A stretch of 64,000 nt of DNA from Bradyrhizobium sp. RD5-C2. GTDB lineage: Bacteria; Pseudomonadota; Alphaproteobacteria; Rhizobiales; Xanthobacteraceae. The stretch covers positions 45,242-109,241 of the forward strand of contig NZ_BOVL01000018.1 of the NCBI RefSeq assembly GCF_019972155.1. The letters run 5' to 3'. Both the position numbers and the translations under genes were made by a program. Shown piece after piece: positions 41,843-50,155 of the stretch. Position 1 is the first letter of the stretch. Each line of letters starts with the position of its first letter. The notes under the pieces are model-generated. The model made no database searches and was not told the DNA's origin. It saw only the letters and a list, made by a program, of their open reading frames with translations.

Positions 41843-43051
41843 CTAAATCCGCCTCACTTGCAGCCGCGACGCGGCGATCACGAGCAGGCCGGCGCCGGCG
41901 ACCGACCAGCAGGCGACCGGTGCCCAGTGCACCAGCGGCGCATAGTCCGGTATCTTCTGCAGGCCGCCGGCGACCGCCGCCATCCGCGCAAAGGTCGCGA
42001 GCGCCAGCGCCGAGAACACCAGGCCCGTGACCTTGCCCTCCGCGCCGGTCTCCCCGATCGCAAGCGCCGCGGACACCGCGCTCATCAGCATGCAGCCCCA
42101 GGCTGCTCCCGCCATAAACTGCGCCACGATCAGTATGTTGAGACTGCCCGCAATCTCCGCGGCGACGATGGCGAATGCGCCGAGCAATCCCGCCGCGCCC
42201 ATCACGATCAAGCCGCCGCGATGCTTGACGACAATGCTCGCCGGAAACATCGCGATGTTGAAGCCGATCCAGAACACCGGCATCAGCCATTGCAGCTCAT
42301 CTGATTTGGCAAACCGCAAATAGAACGGGGCGCTGTTGATGTTGAAGTGCAGCTGATAGCCGAGCGACAGCAGCACCATCGATCCGATCAGGAACATCGG
42401 TATCGCCCCGAGCCGCTTGGCCGGTGGTGCGAGCCGCTCCGGCTGCGCCTCCTCGGCGACGCGGCGCTCGATCCCTGAGAACGCGAGCGCAGTCAGCAGC
42501 AGCACGGCGCCGGACAGCACGAACGGCAGCCGTGCATCGTGATCGCGCAGCACGACGCCGAGATAGGGCGAGACCGCACCCGCGATGCCGTAGCCCAGCA
42601 TCGCCAGCGCGGCGAGGAATGGGACCGAGGGTTGCGCGCGATACTTGCCCAGCAGCGTCAGTGGCGGCGCGCGCAAGGCCGACGATGTGACCGACCAGAT
42701 CACGATCAGCACGATGAGCCAGAATTTCGCGCCCGGCCCGGTGCCGGCCACATAGGGCAGCGCGACGAAGGCAGCGCATGAGATCGCGGCGAGAAAGCCG
42801 ACGAACACGCCGAGCCGGCCGACCAGGCTCGCAATCCTGTCCGCGGCCATGCCCATCGCGGTGTCTGTCACCGTGAAGATGCCTTGGTCCATCATCAGGA
42901 TCAGGATGACGGTCGACGGCGCGATGCCGACATCCGCGCACAGCTTCGGCAGATAGATCAGGTAGGTGGTCCAGCCCAGCGTGAAGACGAGCTGCAGCAC
43001 GGCGAGATAGACGCCGGTGCGGTTGACGGCGCGGTCGGCCTTGGTGGTCAT
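41843..43051 (-). CDS. MFS transporter, unknown substrate
   Basis: A 402-aa membrane protein with about 12 hydrophobic segments in two halves of six (QLVFTLGWTTYLIYLPKLCADVG… and …MFLIGSMVLLSLGYQLHFNINS). The TM2-TM3 loop region GMAADRIASLVGRLGVFVGF fits the MFS loop motif. It is convergent with the TPP-enzyme gene. Substrate and direction are not predictable. It may export or import an aromatic-acid-related compound because of position, but that is speculation. Confidence 0.82.
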   Translation of the reverse strand: MTTKADRAVNRTGVYLAVLQLVFTLGWTTYLIYLPKLCADVGIAPSTVILILMMDQGIFTVTDTAMGMAADRIASLVGRLGVFVGFLAAISCAAFVALPYVAGTGPGAKFWLIVLIVIWSVTSSALRAPPLTLLGKYRAQPSVPFLAALAMLGYGIAGAVSPYLGVVLRDHDARLPFVLSGAVLLLTALAFSGIERRVAEEAQPERLAPPAKRLGAIPMFLIGSMVLLSLGYQLHFNINSAPFYLRFAKSDELQWLMPVFWIGFNIAMFPASIVVKHRGGLIVMGAAGLLGAFAIVAAEIAGSLNILIVAQFMAGAAWGCMLMSAVSAALAIGETGAEGKVTGLVFSALALATFARMAAVAGGLQKIPDYAPLVHWAPVACWSVAGAGLLVIAASRLQVRRI

Positions 43052-43077
43052 CCGCCAAGTCTAGACCACCCCGCGCT

Positions 43078-43740
43078 TCAGCGCACCTTGCGGAAGGTCA
43101 AATTGATGCGCTGCCGGCCGAGCACGCTGTGCTCGCCATCAGCGAGCGCTGCGACACCGTGATAAAATAGCCGTGACGGCCCGCCCCACACCGCAACATC
43201 GCCATGTTCGAGTCTGTAGCGGCGCGGTGTGTCGCTGCGCTTCAGCCCGCCGAACAAGAAGACCGCCGGCAGCCCGAGCGAGATCGAGACGATCGGCGCG
43301 CCGTAGTCGAGCTCGTCCTTATCCTGGTGCAGCGACAGTTTTGCGCCGGGCACGTAGCGGTTGATCAGGCAGGCCTGCGGCGCGAAGCCGTTGAAGCCGG
43401 CCGCAGCCGCAGCCTCGACGGCGAGCCCGCACAGCACCTCCGGCATTTCAGGCCATGGCTGTCCCGAGTCAGGATCGATCGGATCATAGCGATAGCCGCT
43501 GGGATCGGAGACCCAGCCGACGCTGCCGCAATTGGTCATCGCGACCGACATGCGGTGGCCGCCCGGCGTGATCAGATGCCGGAACGGCGCCTGCTTGACG
43601 ATGAGGCGCAAGGCCGGGATTAGGGCCTCGAACGGCCGAACGAAGCCGCGCAACAGCACCGCGCCGTCCGCAATCACTTCGCGCGGCGGCCGTGCATCGC
43701 CAATTGTCTCGAACAGATCAGCAGCCACGCCTGTGCGCAC
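43078..43740 (-). CDS. alkB: AlkB-type DNA/RNA oxidative demethylase
   Basis: A 220-aa Fe(II)/2-oxoglutarate dioxygenase that removes 1-methyladenine and 3-methylcytosine lesions. The metal triad is seen as HQD in LSLHQDKDELDYGAP and His in LFYHGVAAL. The 2-oxoglutarate arginines are in RQRINLTFRKVR at the C-terminus. MSVAMTNCGSVGWVSD and RYVPGAKLSLHQD are typical of bacterial AlkB. The GTG start directly abuts the stop of the upstream dioxygenase gene, so the two are probably co-expressed. Confidence 0.93.
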   Translation of the reverse strand: MRTGVAADLFETIGDARPPREVIADGAVLLRGFVRPFEALIPALRLIVKQAPFRHLITPGGHRMSVAMTNCGSVGWVSDPSGYRYDPIDPDSGQPWPEMPEVLCGLAVEAAAAAGFNGFAPQACLINRYVPGAKLSLHQDKDELDYGAPIVSISLGLPAVFLFGGLKRSDTPRRYRLEHGDVAVWGGPSRLFYHGVAALADGEHSVLGRQRINLTFRKVR

Positions 43741-44487
43741 TCACTTTGCGTCGTGGAAGATCACGCCAACGGTGTGGCGATGGCCGGACCTGATCCGGCT
43801 GACGCCGTGGCGCAGATTGACACGATACGGCCCGCGCGTCCCCTGCACCGGACGATGATGCACGGCAAACGCCACCGCATCGCCCTTGGTCAGCGGCACC
43901 ACCTCCGGCCGCGACTGCATCCGCGGCCGCTGCTCGGTCAGCACAAATTCGCCGCCGGTGAAATCGCGCCCCGGCTGCGACAGCAGGATCGCGACCTGGA
44001 TCGGGAACACGTGCTCGCCATAGAGATCCTGGTGCAGACAATTGTAGTCGCCCTCGCCATATTGCAGCAGCAGCGGCGTCGGCCGCGCCTGCCCGGCGTC
44101 ATGGCAGCGCTTCAGGAACGCTGCATGCGACGGCGGATAGCTGATCTCGATCCCCATCGTCTGGTTCCAGCGATTGGCTGTCGCAGTCAGCTGCGCATAG
44201 AGCGCCGGCCGCAGCTCCGCGATCAGGTCCGGCAGCGGATAGGAGAAGTACTTGTACTCGCCGCGGCCAAAACCGTGGCGGCCCATCACGACCCGGCTGC
44301 GGAAGTGGCCGTCGTCGGGATAGAGCGCGGCGATGGCATCGCATTCCTCGGGCTTCAACAGGCCGCCCAGGACGGCGCAGCCCTGCCCGTCGAGGTCGGC
44401 CGTGATCTGGTCCCAGTCGAGCGCGTCAACGCGGGCGGGAATGCTCGTGGTTGGGGTGCGGGGGATGGCTTTGGCTGTTGCTGTCAT
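43741..44487 (-). CDS. 2OG-Fe(II) oxygenase, PF09859-like (putative damaged-DNA oxygenase)
   Basis: A 248-aa dioxygenase with HxD in NCLHQDLYGEHVFPIQ, distal His in VNLRHGVSRIRSG and the 2-oxoglutarate Arg in RHTVGVIFHD. Long stretches (RSRVVMGRHGFGRGEYKYFSYPLPDLIAELR; GGEFVLTEQRPRMQSR) resemble the Oxygenase-NA family annotated as acting on damaged nucleic acids. It precedes alkB with no gap. The ATG at 44487 was chosen because the open frame upstream enters repeat-like DNA. The real substrate of this family is not established to my knowledge. Confidence 0.82.
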   Translation of the reverse strand: MTATAKAIPRTPTTSIPARVDALDWDQITADLDGQGCAVLGGLLKPEECDAIAALYPDDGHFRSRVVMGRHGFGRGEYKYFSYPLPDLIAELRPALYAQLTATANRWNQTMGIEISYPPSHAAFLKRCHDAGQARPTPLLLQYGEGDYNCLHQDLYGEHVFPIQVAILLSQPGRDFTGGEFVLTEQRPRMQSRPEVVPLTKGDAVAFAVHHRPVQGTRGPYRVNLRHGVSRIRSGHRHTVGVIFHDAK

Positions 44488-44635
44488 GAGCCAGAGTTTT
44501 GCGCATGATCGCGGGAGTCGCCACCCGATTTCCGATCTAGATGTGCCGGGAACGACGCCCCAATTCCCGCTTTCGCCGGGACGACGCGCGGAGAGGGTGT
44601 CGGCTGCATCCGCTCCGAGACCTCGCGGCGAGAAA

Positions 44636-45322
44636 TCAGCCCCTGACCGGCAGCGTGACCACGTCATATCCGTGGCTGATCTTCCGCTTCAGCACCGGGT
44701 CTTCCAGCTCGAACTCGAAGCGGCTGGCCGGGCGGATGCCGCCCTTGGCCGCGAAGGTGCCGCCGAACATGGCGCAGCCGTCTGGCAACGCGCCCTTGTC
44801 GAAGCCGCGCCCGATCAGGTCCTTGACCGGCAGCATGTGATCGAGCGTGCCTTCCTGGTAGAGCACGCGCTGGCCCCCCATCGTGGCCCAGGAGCGCAGG
44901 ATCAGCTGGTCCCAGTGATCGATGACGTCTTCGAATTCCCAGAGCTCAGATGCCATCGGCTTGTCGCACATCTGCTTCGACACCGTGACGCTGTAGCTCT
45001 CGACCTTGCGGTCGGTATGGTCGGAGCCGCAGCCGACGAAGATGCGTCCCTGCCAGCCGATCAGCACGAACTCGACCTCGCCGCTGGAGTCCTCGCCGCA
45101 GACCTCGATGGTGTCGGCGAAGGTGAGCCGGCGCGCCGAGCAGCGGTAATAGATCGGCGTCGTCGCGGGCCGTGCGATGCCGAGCGCCTCGAGCTCGGCG
45201 ATGTGCTTGTCGCGCGCCACCGGATCGCGGCCGGTCCAGCCGGCGATCACGGCCTGTTTGATTTCAAGCGTGAGTGGCGTCGCGACGCCCTTGTCGTCGA
45301 CATTGAAGGTGAGATCAAACAC
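44636..45322 (-). CDS. DUF2848-family protein
   Basis: A 228-aa protein, mostly beta-strand in appearance, with segments YYRCSARRLTFADTIEVCGEDSSGEVEFVL, GCGSDHTDRKVESYSVTVSKQMCDKP and LPDGCAMFGGTFAAKGG. These are typical of DUF2848, a distant relative of FAH-like folds often found next to amidases. The GTG at 45322 overlaps the amidase stop by 8 nt. The function is not known. Fixed pairing with the amidase suggests a shared amide or acid substrate. Confidence 0.8.
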   Translation of the reverse strand: MFDLTFNVDDKGVATPLTLEIKQAVIAGWTGRDPVARDKHIAELEALGIARPATTPIYYRCSARRLTFADTIEVCGEDSSGEVEFVLIGWQGRIFVGCGSDHTDRKVESYSVTVSKQMCDKPMASELWEFEDVIDHWDQLILRSWATMGGQRVLYQEGTLDHMLPVKDLIGRGFDKGALPDGCAMFGGTFAAKGGIRPASRFEFELEDPVLKRKISHGYDVVTLPVRG

Positions 45323-46664
45323 GGATGACGGTCTCCATTCCGGCCGCAAGCTCAAAGATGCGGCGATCCGAGCCGCCCGCGGCAGCAAGCATCAGGCCGA
45401 CCGGCGCTTCGCCCTCGCGATGCGCGGGCAGCGAGATCGCGCAGCCATCGAGCACGTTGATCAGCGAGGGATTGCGCAGCGCGCGCAGGTTCTCGGTGGC
45501 GAATGCCTTGTCATCGGCGAGACTGGCAATGGTCGGCGGCAGGTTCGCCGTGGTCGGCAGCACCATCGCGTCATAAGGTGCGATGCGCGCCTCGGTCCGG
45601 GCGATGAACGAGCGGCGCGCGTTGATGATGTCGATATAGTCGGCCGCCAGAAACCCCTCGCCGCGCTGGATCCGCACCGCGACGCGGGGATCGTAGATGT
45701 CGCCCTTGCTGGCCAGCAGGAAGCGGTGCCAGGCATAGCTCTCGGCCGCGGAAAACCCGCCCTTGGTGTTCATCACGCCGACATCGAGCAGTTCGGGCAC
45801 CTCGATGCGCTCGATCAGCGCGCCGGCGCGCGACAACGAAGCCAGCGCGCGCTCGAAGGTCTTTGCGACGGCATCATCGAGGTCGTCGAGCACGACCGTG
45901 GTCGGCACCGCGAGCCGCATGCCCTTGACCGGGCGCGGGGTGACCGGCGTCACCGGCTCGTCGGCCAGCACCGCATCGAGCGCGGCGCAGCAGGCCACTG
46001 AATTGGCCAGCGGGCCGTAGCTGTCGAGGGTGAACGACAGCGGCACGCCGCCGTCGAGCGGAATCCGGCGCTGGGTCGGCTTGTAGCCGACGATGCCGTT
46101 GAAGGCGGCCGGGATCCGGCAGGAGCCGCCGGTGTCGGTGCCGAGCGCGCCGAACGCCATGCCGTCGGCGATCGAGACCGCGGCGCCCGAGGACGAGCCG
46201 CCCGGCACATGGCCGACGCTCCGGTTCCAGGCGCTCTTCGGCGTACCGTAATGTGGATTGATGCCAATGCCCGAATAGGCGAACTCGGTCATGTTGGTGC
46301 GGCCGATCACGATAAAGCCGGCGCGCTTGAGCCGCGCCACGGCAGGCGCATCGGCATCCGCCGGCGCGGAATCATCCAGCGCGCGCGAGCCGGCGCGCGT
46401 CACCTGCCCCTTGATGTCGAACAGATCCTTGATCGAGACCGGAATGCCGGCAAAGGGCGACGGCGCCGCGTTGGCCTTGCGCAGCCGGTCCATGGCGTCG
46501 GCTGCTTCCAGCGCCGCCTCGCGGTCGACATGGATGAAGGTGCGCTGGCCCTCGCCGGACGGATCGGCGATCCTGGCGATGCATTGCTCGACGAGCTTGC
46601 GGGCGGAGGTTGCCCCGCTGGCGAGGTCGGCGGCAAGGGAGGCGAGTGTCGGATTTTTGGGCAT
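45315..46664 (-). CDS. Amidase-signature-family amidase
   Basis: A 449-aa amidase-signature enzyme with the Ser-cisSer-Lys triad: Lys in PVSIKDLFDIKG (about 78), and the Ser pair in GHVPGGSSSGAAVSIADGMAFGALGTDTGGSCRIPAAFNGIVG (about 150-195). It hydrolyses a carboxamide to acid plus ammonia; the substrate is unknown. The ATG at 46664 was used rather than a GTG three codons upstream. It sits downstream of a complete HAAT transporter on the same strand, suggesting that imported amide compounds are its substrate, and it overlaps the DUF2848 gene. Confidence 0.88.
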   Translation of the reverse strand: MPKNPTLASLAADLASGATSARKLVEQCIARIADPSGEGQRTFIHVDREAALEAADAMDRLRKANAAPSPFAGIPVSIKDLFDIKGQVTRAGSRALDDSAPADADAPAVARLKRAGFIVIGRTNMTEFAYSGIGINPHYGTPKSAWNRSVGHVPGGSSSGAAVSIADGMAFGALGTDTGGSCRIPAAFNGIVGYKPTQRRIPLDGGVPLSFTLDSYGPLANSVACCAALDAVLADEPVTPVTPRPVKGMRLAVPTTVVLDDLDDAVAKTFERALASLSRAGALIERIEVPELLDVGVMNTKGGFSAAESYAWHRFLLASKGDIYDPRVAVRIQRGEGFLAADYIDIINARRSFIARTEARIAPYDAMVLPTTANLPPTIASLADDKAFATENLRALRNPSLINVLDGCAISLPAHREGEAPVGLMLAAAGGSDRRIFELAAGMETVIRV

Positions 46665-46768
46665 GGCTTTCACTTTAAGGCTTGCACTTCACGGCTTGCT
46701 GGCTGGCAACTCAAAAGGTCTTGCAGCTGATTGTCGCGCGAACCGGCGCCGATTTCCAGATCGGTGGT

Positions 46769-46834
46769 AGCGCTTCTCTTTTTTTGACGCGTTTTCTTCA
46801 CGCGAACCGGTGTCCACTTCGCTCGAAAGCGCTT
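46769..46834. repeat. Dispersed palindromic repeat (GACGCGTTTTCTTCACGCGAA family)
   Basis: Outer arms AGCGCTT…AAGCGCT enclose a run of T, the palindrome ACGCG-N9-CGCG and the stretch CCGGTGTCCACTTCGCTCGA. This is a common bradyrhizobial intergenic sequence. On the minus strand it lies right after the livF stop. Confidence 0.65.
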
Positions 46835-46843
46835 CCGCCGGCG

Positions 46844-47563
46844 TCACTTCAACCCAAAATAGGCCCGGTGCAGCTCTTCGTTGCCGCTCATCTCGGCAAC
46901 CGTGCCGGAGAAGCGGATCCGCCCGCCCTCCAGCACGAATACGCGGGTGGCAATCTCGAGGAAACCGATATTTTGCTCGGCGATCAAGAGCGCCAATCCA
47001 CGGCCCTGCAGGCTCGACAAAGCGCGAAGCACCTCCTTGACGAACAGCGGCGACAGCCCGGCCGAGGGCTCGTCCATGACCAGCAGCTTCGGCTCGGCCG
47101 ACAGTGCCTTGGCGATGCCAAGCATCTTGCGCTGGCCGCCGGACAGGCTGGAGGCCGGGTCGCGGCGCTTGTCGCGCAGCACCGGAAACAGGCCGTACAG
47201 TTCGTCGACCCGCGCGCCCGGATTGGCATGGCCCAGCGCCTGCGCGCCGACCCGGATGTTCTCCTCGATCGACAGATCGGGAAACACCGCAAGCTCCGAC
47301 ATGTAGGTCATGCCGCGCTTCATGCGATCCGAAGATCGCATTCTCGTGATGTCTTCGCCGCCGAGCCTGATGTGGCCGTTGCGGGCCTCGATCAGGCCGA
47401 CCAGCGATTTCAGGAACGTGGTCTTGCCCGCGCCATTGGCACCGAGCAACAACACGGTCTCGCCGGGGCGGACGTCGAGATCGACGCCCCACAGCACCTG
47501 CATGGTGCCGTAGCCGGCATCGACGCCCTTGGCGTCCAGAAGCGATGCTGCATCAGTGGGCAT
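46844..47563 (-). CDS. HAAT ABC transporter ATPase LivF-type (cluster 2)
   Basis: A 239-aa ATPase with Walker A GANGAGKTT (about 39-47), signature LSGGQRKMLGIAKAL and Walker B LLVMDEPSAGLSP. Last gene of the second transporter operon. It overlaps the LivG-type gene by 11 nt and is followed by a dispersed repeat and the amidase gene 180 nt on. Confidence 0.92.
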   Translation of the reverse strand: MPTDAASLLDAKGVDAGYGTMQVLWGVDLDVRPGETVLLLGANGAGKTTFLKSLVGLIEARNGHIRLGGEDITRMRSSDRMKRGMTYMSELAVFPDLSIEENIRVGAQALGHANPGARVDELYGLFPVLRDKRRDPASSLSGGQRKMLGIAKALSAEPKLLVMDEPSAGLSPLFVKEVLRALSSLQGRGLALLIAEQNIGFLEIATRVFVLEGGRIRFSGTVAEMSGNEELHRAYFGLK

Positions 47564-48284
47564 GCTCGCCTCCCAAAAACACCTCGATCACCTGCGGCTC
47601 GCGCACCGCGGTCGCAAGCGTGCCCTCGAAGATCTCCTTGCCCGCATTGAGCACGATGACGCGATCGGTGATCTGCTCGATAAAGCCCATCAGATGCTCG
47701 ACCACGATGATCGCCATGCCGGTCGCGGCGAGCGCCTTGATGCGGCCGGCGATCCAGTCGAGCTCCGCTGGGTTGAGGCCGGCCGCGAGCTCGTCGAGCA
47801 GCAACAGGCGCGGGCGCGTGGCGAGCGCACGGGTCAGATCGAGCATCTTCTGCTGCGCGCTGTTGAGATCGGCCGCAGGACGATCGGCGACCTCCTTGAG
47901 CCGGTATTCCTCAAGCAGCTCGGCGATCGACGGCGGCGTCCCGGTCGCGCCGCCATAGGCCAGCGCCACCTGGATGTTCTCGCGCACGGTGAGCGACAGG
48001 AACGGTTTTGGCACCTGGAAGGTGCGGTTGATGCCGCGGTGAACGAGCTTGTGCGAGGCGACGCCGCCGGAGGAAGCGCCGTCGAACACGACCTCGCCGC
48101 CGTCGGGCGCATAGAGACCGGAGATCACATTGATCGCCGTGGTTTTGCCGGAGCCATTCGGGCCGACGAGGCCGAGAATCTCGCCGGGCACGACGTGAAA
48201 GCTGAGGCCGTCGAGCGCATGGAAGCCGCCGAAGCGCTTGACCAGCTTGGAGACCTTGAGGATAGAGTTTTGCTCAGGGGACAT
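47553..48284 (-). CDS. HAAT ABC transporter ATPase LivG-type (cluster 2)
   Basis: A 243-aa ATPase with Walker A GPNGSGKTT (about 37-45), a degenerate signature LNSAQQKMLDLTRALA and Walker B LLLLDELAAGLNP, where Leu replaces the usual Pro after DE. The signature loop lacks the canonical SGGQ, which is seen in some LivG relatives but should weaken its ATP site. It overlaps LivM by 11 nt and LivF by 11 nt. Confidence 0.9.
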   Translation of the reverse strand: MSPEQNSILKVSKLVKRFGGFHALDGLSFHVVPGEILGLVGPNGSGKTTAINVISGLYAPDGGEVVFDGASSGGVASHKLVHRGINRTFQVPKPFLSLTVRENIQVALAYGGATGTPPSIAELLEEYRLKEVADRPAADLNSAQQKMLDLTRALATRPRLLLLDELAAGLNPAELDWIAGRIKALAATGMAIIVVEHLMGFIEQITDRVIVLNAGKEIFEGTLATAVREPQVIEVFLGGEHAH

Positions 48285-49194
48285 GCCACCCCCTGCGCGT
48301 TGCCAGCGACACCAGCCCTGCGGGCAGGAACAGCACCAGCCCCATGATCAGCAGGCCATAGATCAGCTGGAAATATTGCGGCGTGGTGAAGCCGATCAGA
48401 TTGTAGATGCCATACAAGATGAGCACGCCGACGATCGGTCCCGTGATGGTGGCAACCCCGCCGAACAGCGCGAACACGATCGCGAAGATCGAGAACTCGC
48501 CGGAGAACACGTTGTCCGGATAGAACACCGAGACGTACCAGGCGTAGATGCCGCCGGCGAGGCCTGCGACCAGCGCCGAGGCGAGCCAGGCGATCACCCG
48601 CATCTTGATGATGTTGACGCCGGCCATCGAGGCCGACACCGCATCCTCGCGCACGGCCTGCAGCGCCAGGCCGAACGGCGAGTTCTTGAGATAGATCACC
48701 GCGCCGACCGTCAGCGCCATCACGACCACGGCCGCATAATAGGCATGGGTCGGATTGAACGTGCCGGTGAGCGATACGCCGTAGGGGCCCTTGGTGATGC
48801 CCTCCAGCGCCGGGTTGGCGACGAAGTGCAGCACGGCGAGCGAGGCCGCGAGATTGGCGATCGCAAAATACGCACCCGACAGCCGCAGCAGCGGGGTCAG
48901 CAACAGACCCAGCGCCACCGCGACGACGCCGCCGACCAGCACGGCCAATGGCGCCGGCGTCTGCAGATGCATCACCATGATGGCAAAGCCGTAGGCGCCG
49001 GCCCCGAAGAAGCCGACATAGCCGAACGGCAGATAGCCGGTGAAGCCATAGATGATGTTCACGCCTTGCGCGAGGATCAGGAAGATCACGAAGTTGAACA
49101 GCAGCAGATGGTTTTGATAGACGCCGGGCAGCAGTGCGAACACCACCACCAGCGGCGCCAGGATGAACAGCAGGTGTTTCGAGGCGTTATGCAA
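48274..49194 (-). CDS. HAAT ABC transporter permease LivM-type (cluster 2)
   Basis: A 306-aa permease with eight to nine hydrophobic segments (LLLFNFVIFLILAQGVNIIYGFTGYLPFGYVGFFGAGAYGFAI is the usual LivM start). The coupling loop reads SPFGLALQAVREDAVSASMAGVN. It appears to start at a TTG at 49194 with GGAAGG upstream; no in-frame ATG occurs before the first membrane segment. It overlaps livH by 8 nt. Free-standing here, unlike the fused LivM-LivG of cluster 1. Confidence 0.9.
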   Translation of the reverse strand: MHNASKHLLFILAPLVVVFALLPGVYQNHLLLFNFVIFLILAQGVNIIYGFTGYLPFGYVGFFGAGAYGFAIMVMHLQTPAPLAVLVGGVVAVALGLLLTPLLRLSGAYFAIANLAASLAVLHFVANPALEGITKGPYGVSLTGTFNPTHAYYAAVVVMALTVGAVIYLKNSPFGLALQAVREDAVSASMAGVNIIKMRVIAWLASALVAGLAGGIYAWYVSVFYPDNVFSGEFSIFAIVFALFGGVATITGPIVGVLILYGIYNLIGFTTPQYFQLIYGLLIMGLVLFLPAGLVSLATRRGWHVP

Positions 49195-50110
49195 CGCGCA
49201 CCCGCCTTCCGAGCAGACCGCTCGGGCGCAGCAACAGGATCACGATCAACAACACATAGGGCAAGAGGTCGGCCCAGGAACTGAGATAGGTCTGCACCAG
49301 CATGTAGCAGAGGCCGTAGACGACGCCGCCGAGTGCGGTGCCCAAGGGATTGCCGAGCGAGCCGAGCACGACGATCGCAAACGAGGTCACGGTCGCATCG
49401 GCACCGAAGGCCGGCGTCACCGAGCCGAACATGAAGGGTGCGAACACGCCGGCCACCGCCGCGATGCCAAGCCCGATGCCGAACGCCGCCGCCGAGACGC
49501 GGTCGACGTCGATGCCGGTCGCCAACGCCTCGTCGCGGCGTGACATCACCGCGCGGGTCAGGGTGCCGAGCCGCGTGTGGTAGAGATAGAGATAAACAAA
49601 CCCAATCGCGATCAGGCTGGTGATCGCCGCGATCACCCAAGGCGCGGGAAAGCCCTGGCCGAAGATCTGGATCGGCCCTGCCCCGCCGGCCTTGCCGCCG
49701 AACCATTTGACCTTGATGGTCGTGAACACGGTGCCGAGTAGCCGGCTCTGGATCGAGCGCTCGCTGGTGCCGGCGAAGATCGTGGTGACGGCTTCGATCA
49801 CCTGCGACAGGCCGAAGAACAGGATGATCGACAGCATTTCCGGGTTGGCCGAGCCCTGCAGCCGCGGCACCAGCACCCAATACAGCAGCACGCCCGCGAG
49901 CACAAAGACCATGAAGGCCAGCGGCACCGCGAACAGCGGGTCGATGCCGGCAATGCCGACCACGCCGAGCGCGATGAAGGCGCCGAGCATGAGGATGTCA
50001 CCATGCGCAAGATTGACGATGCGCATGACGCCGAACACGAGATTGAGGCCGATGCCGACCAGGCTGAAATACAGCCCGAACAGCACGCCGGCAACGAGCG
50101 CATAAGTCAT
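49187..50110 (-). CDS. HAAT ABC transporter permease LivH-type (cluster 2)
   Basis: A 307-aa permease opening MTYALVAGVLFGLYFSLVGIGLNLVFGVMRIVNLAHGDILMLGAF, as in LivH. It has about eight TM segments and a coupling loop near LGTLTRAVMSRRDEALATGIDVDRV. Compared with cluster 1 it has an extra loop (TSERSIQSRLLGTVFTTIKVKWFGGKAGGAGPIQIFG) that faces the periplasm. It starts 46 nt after the binding-protein stop. Confidence 0.92.
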   Translation of the reverse strand: MTYALVAGVLFGLYFSLVGIGLNLVFGVMRIVNLAHGDILMLGAFIALGVVGIAGIDPLFAVPLAFMVFVLAGVLLYWVLVPRLQGSANPEMLSIILFFGLSQVIEAVTTIFAGTSERSIQSRLLGTVFTTIKVKWFGGKAGGAGPIQIFGQGFPAPWVIAAITSLIAIGFVYLYLYHTRLGTLTRAVMSRRDEALATGIDVDRVSAAAFGIGLGIAAVAGVFAPFMFGSVTPAFGADATVTSFAIVVLGSLGNPLGTALGGVVYGLCYMLVQTYLSSWADLLPYVLLIVILLLRPSGLLGRRVRVA

Positions 50111-50155
50111 GCTATCGCTCGCCGCCGAAGACTACGTCTAGGGTACTCACCTGCA

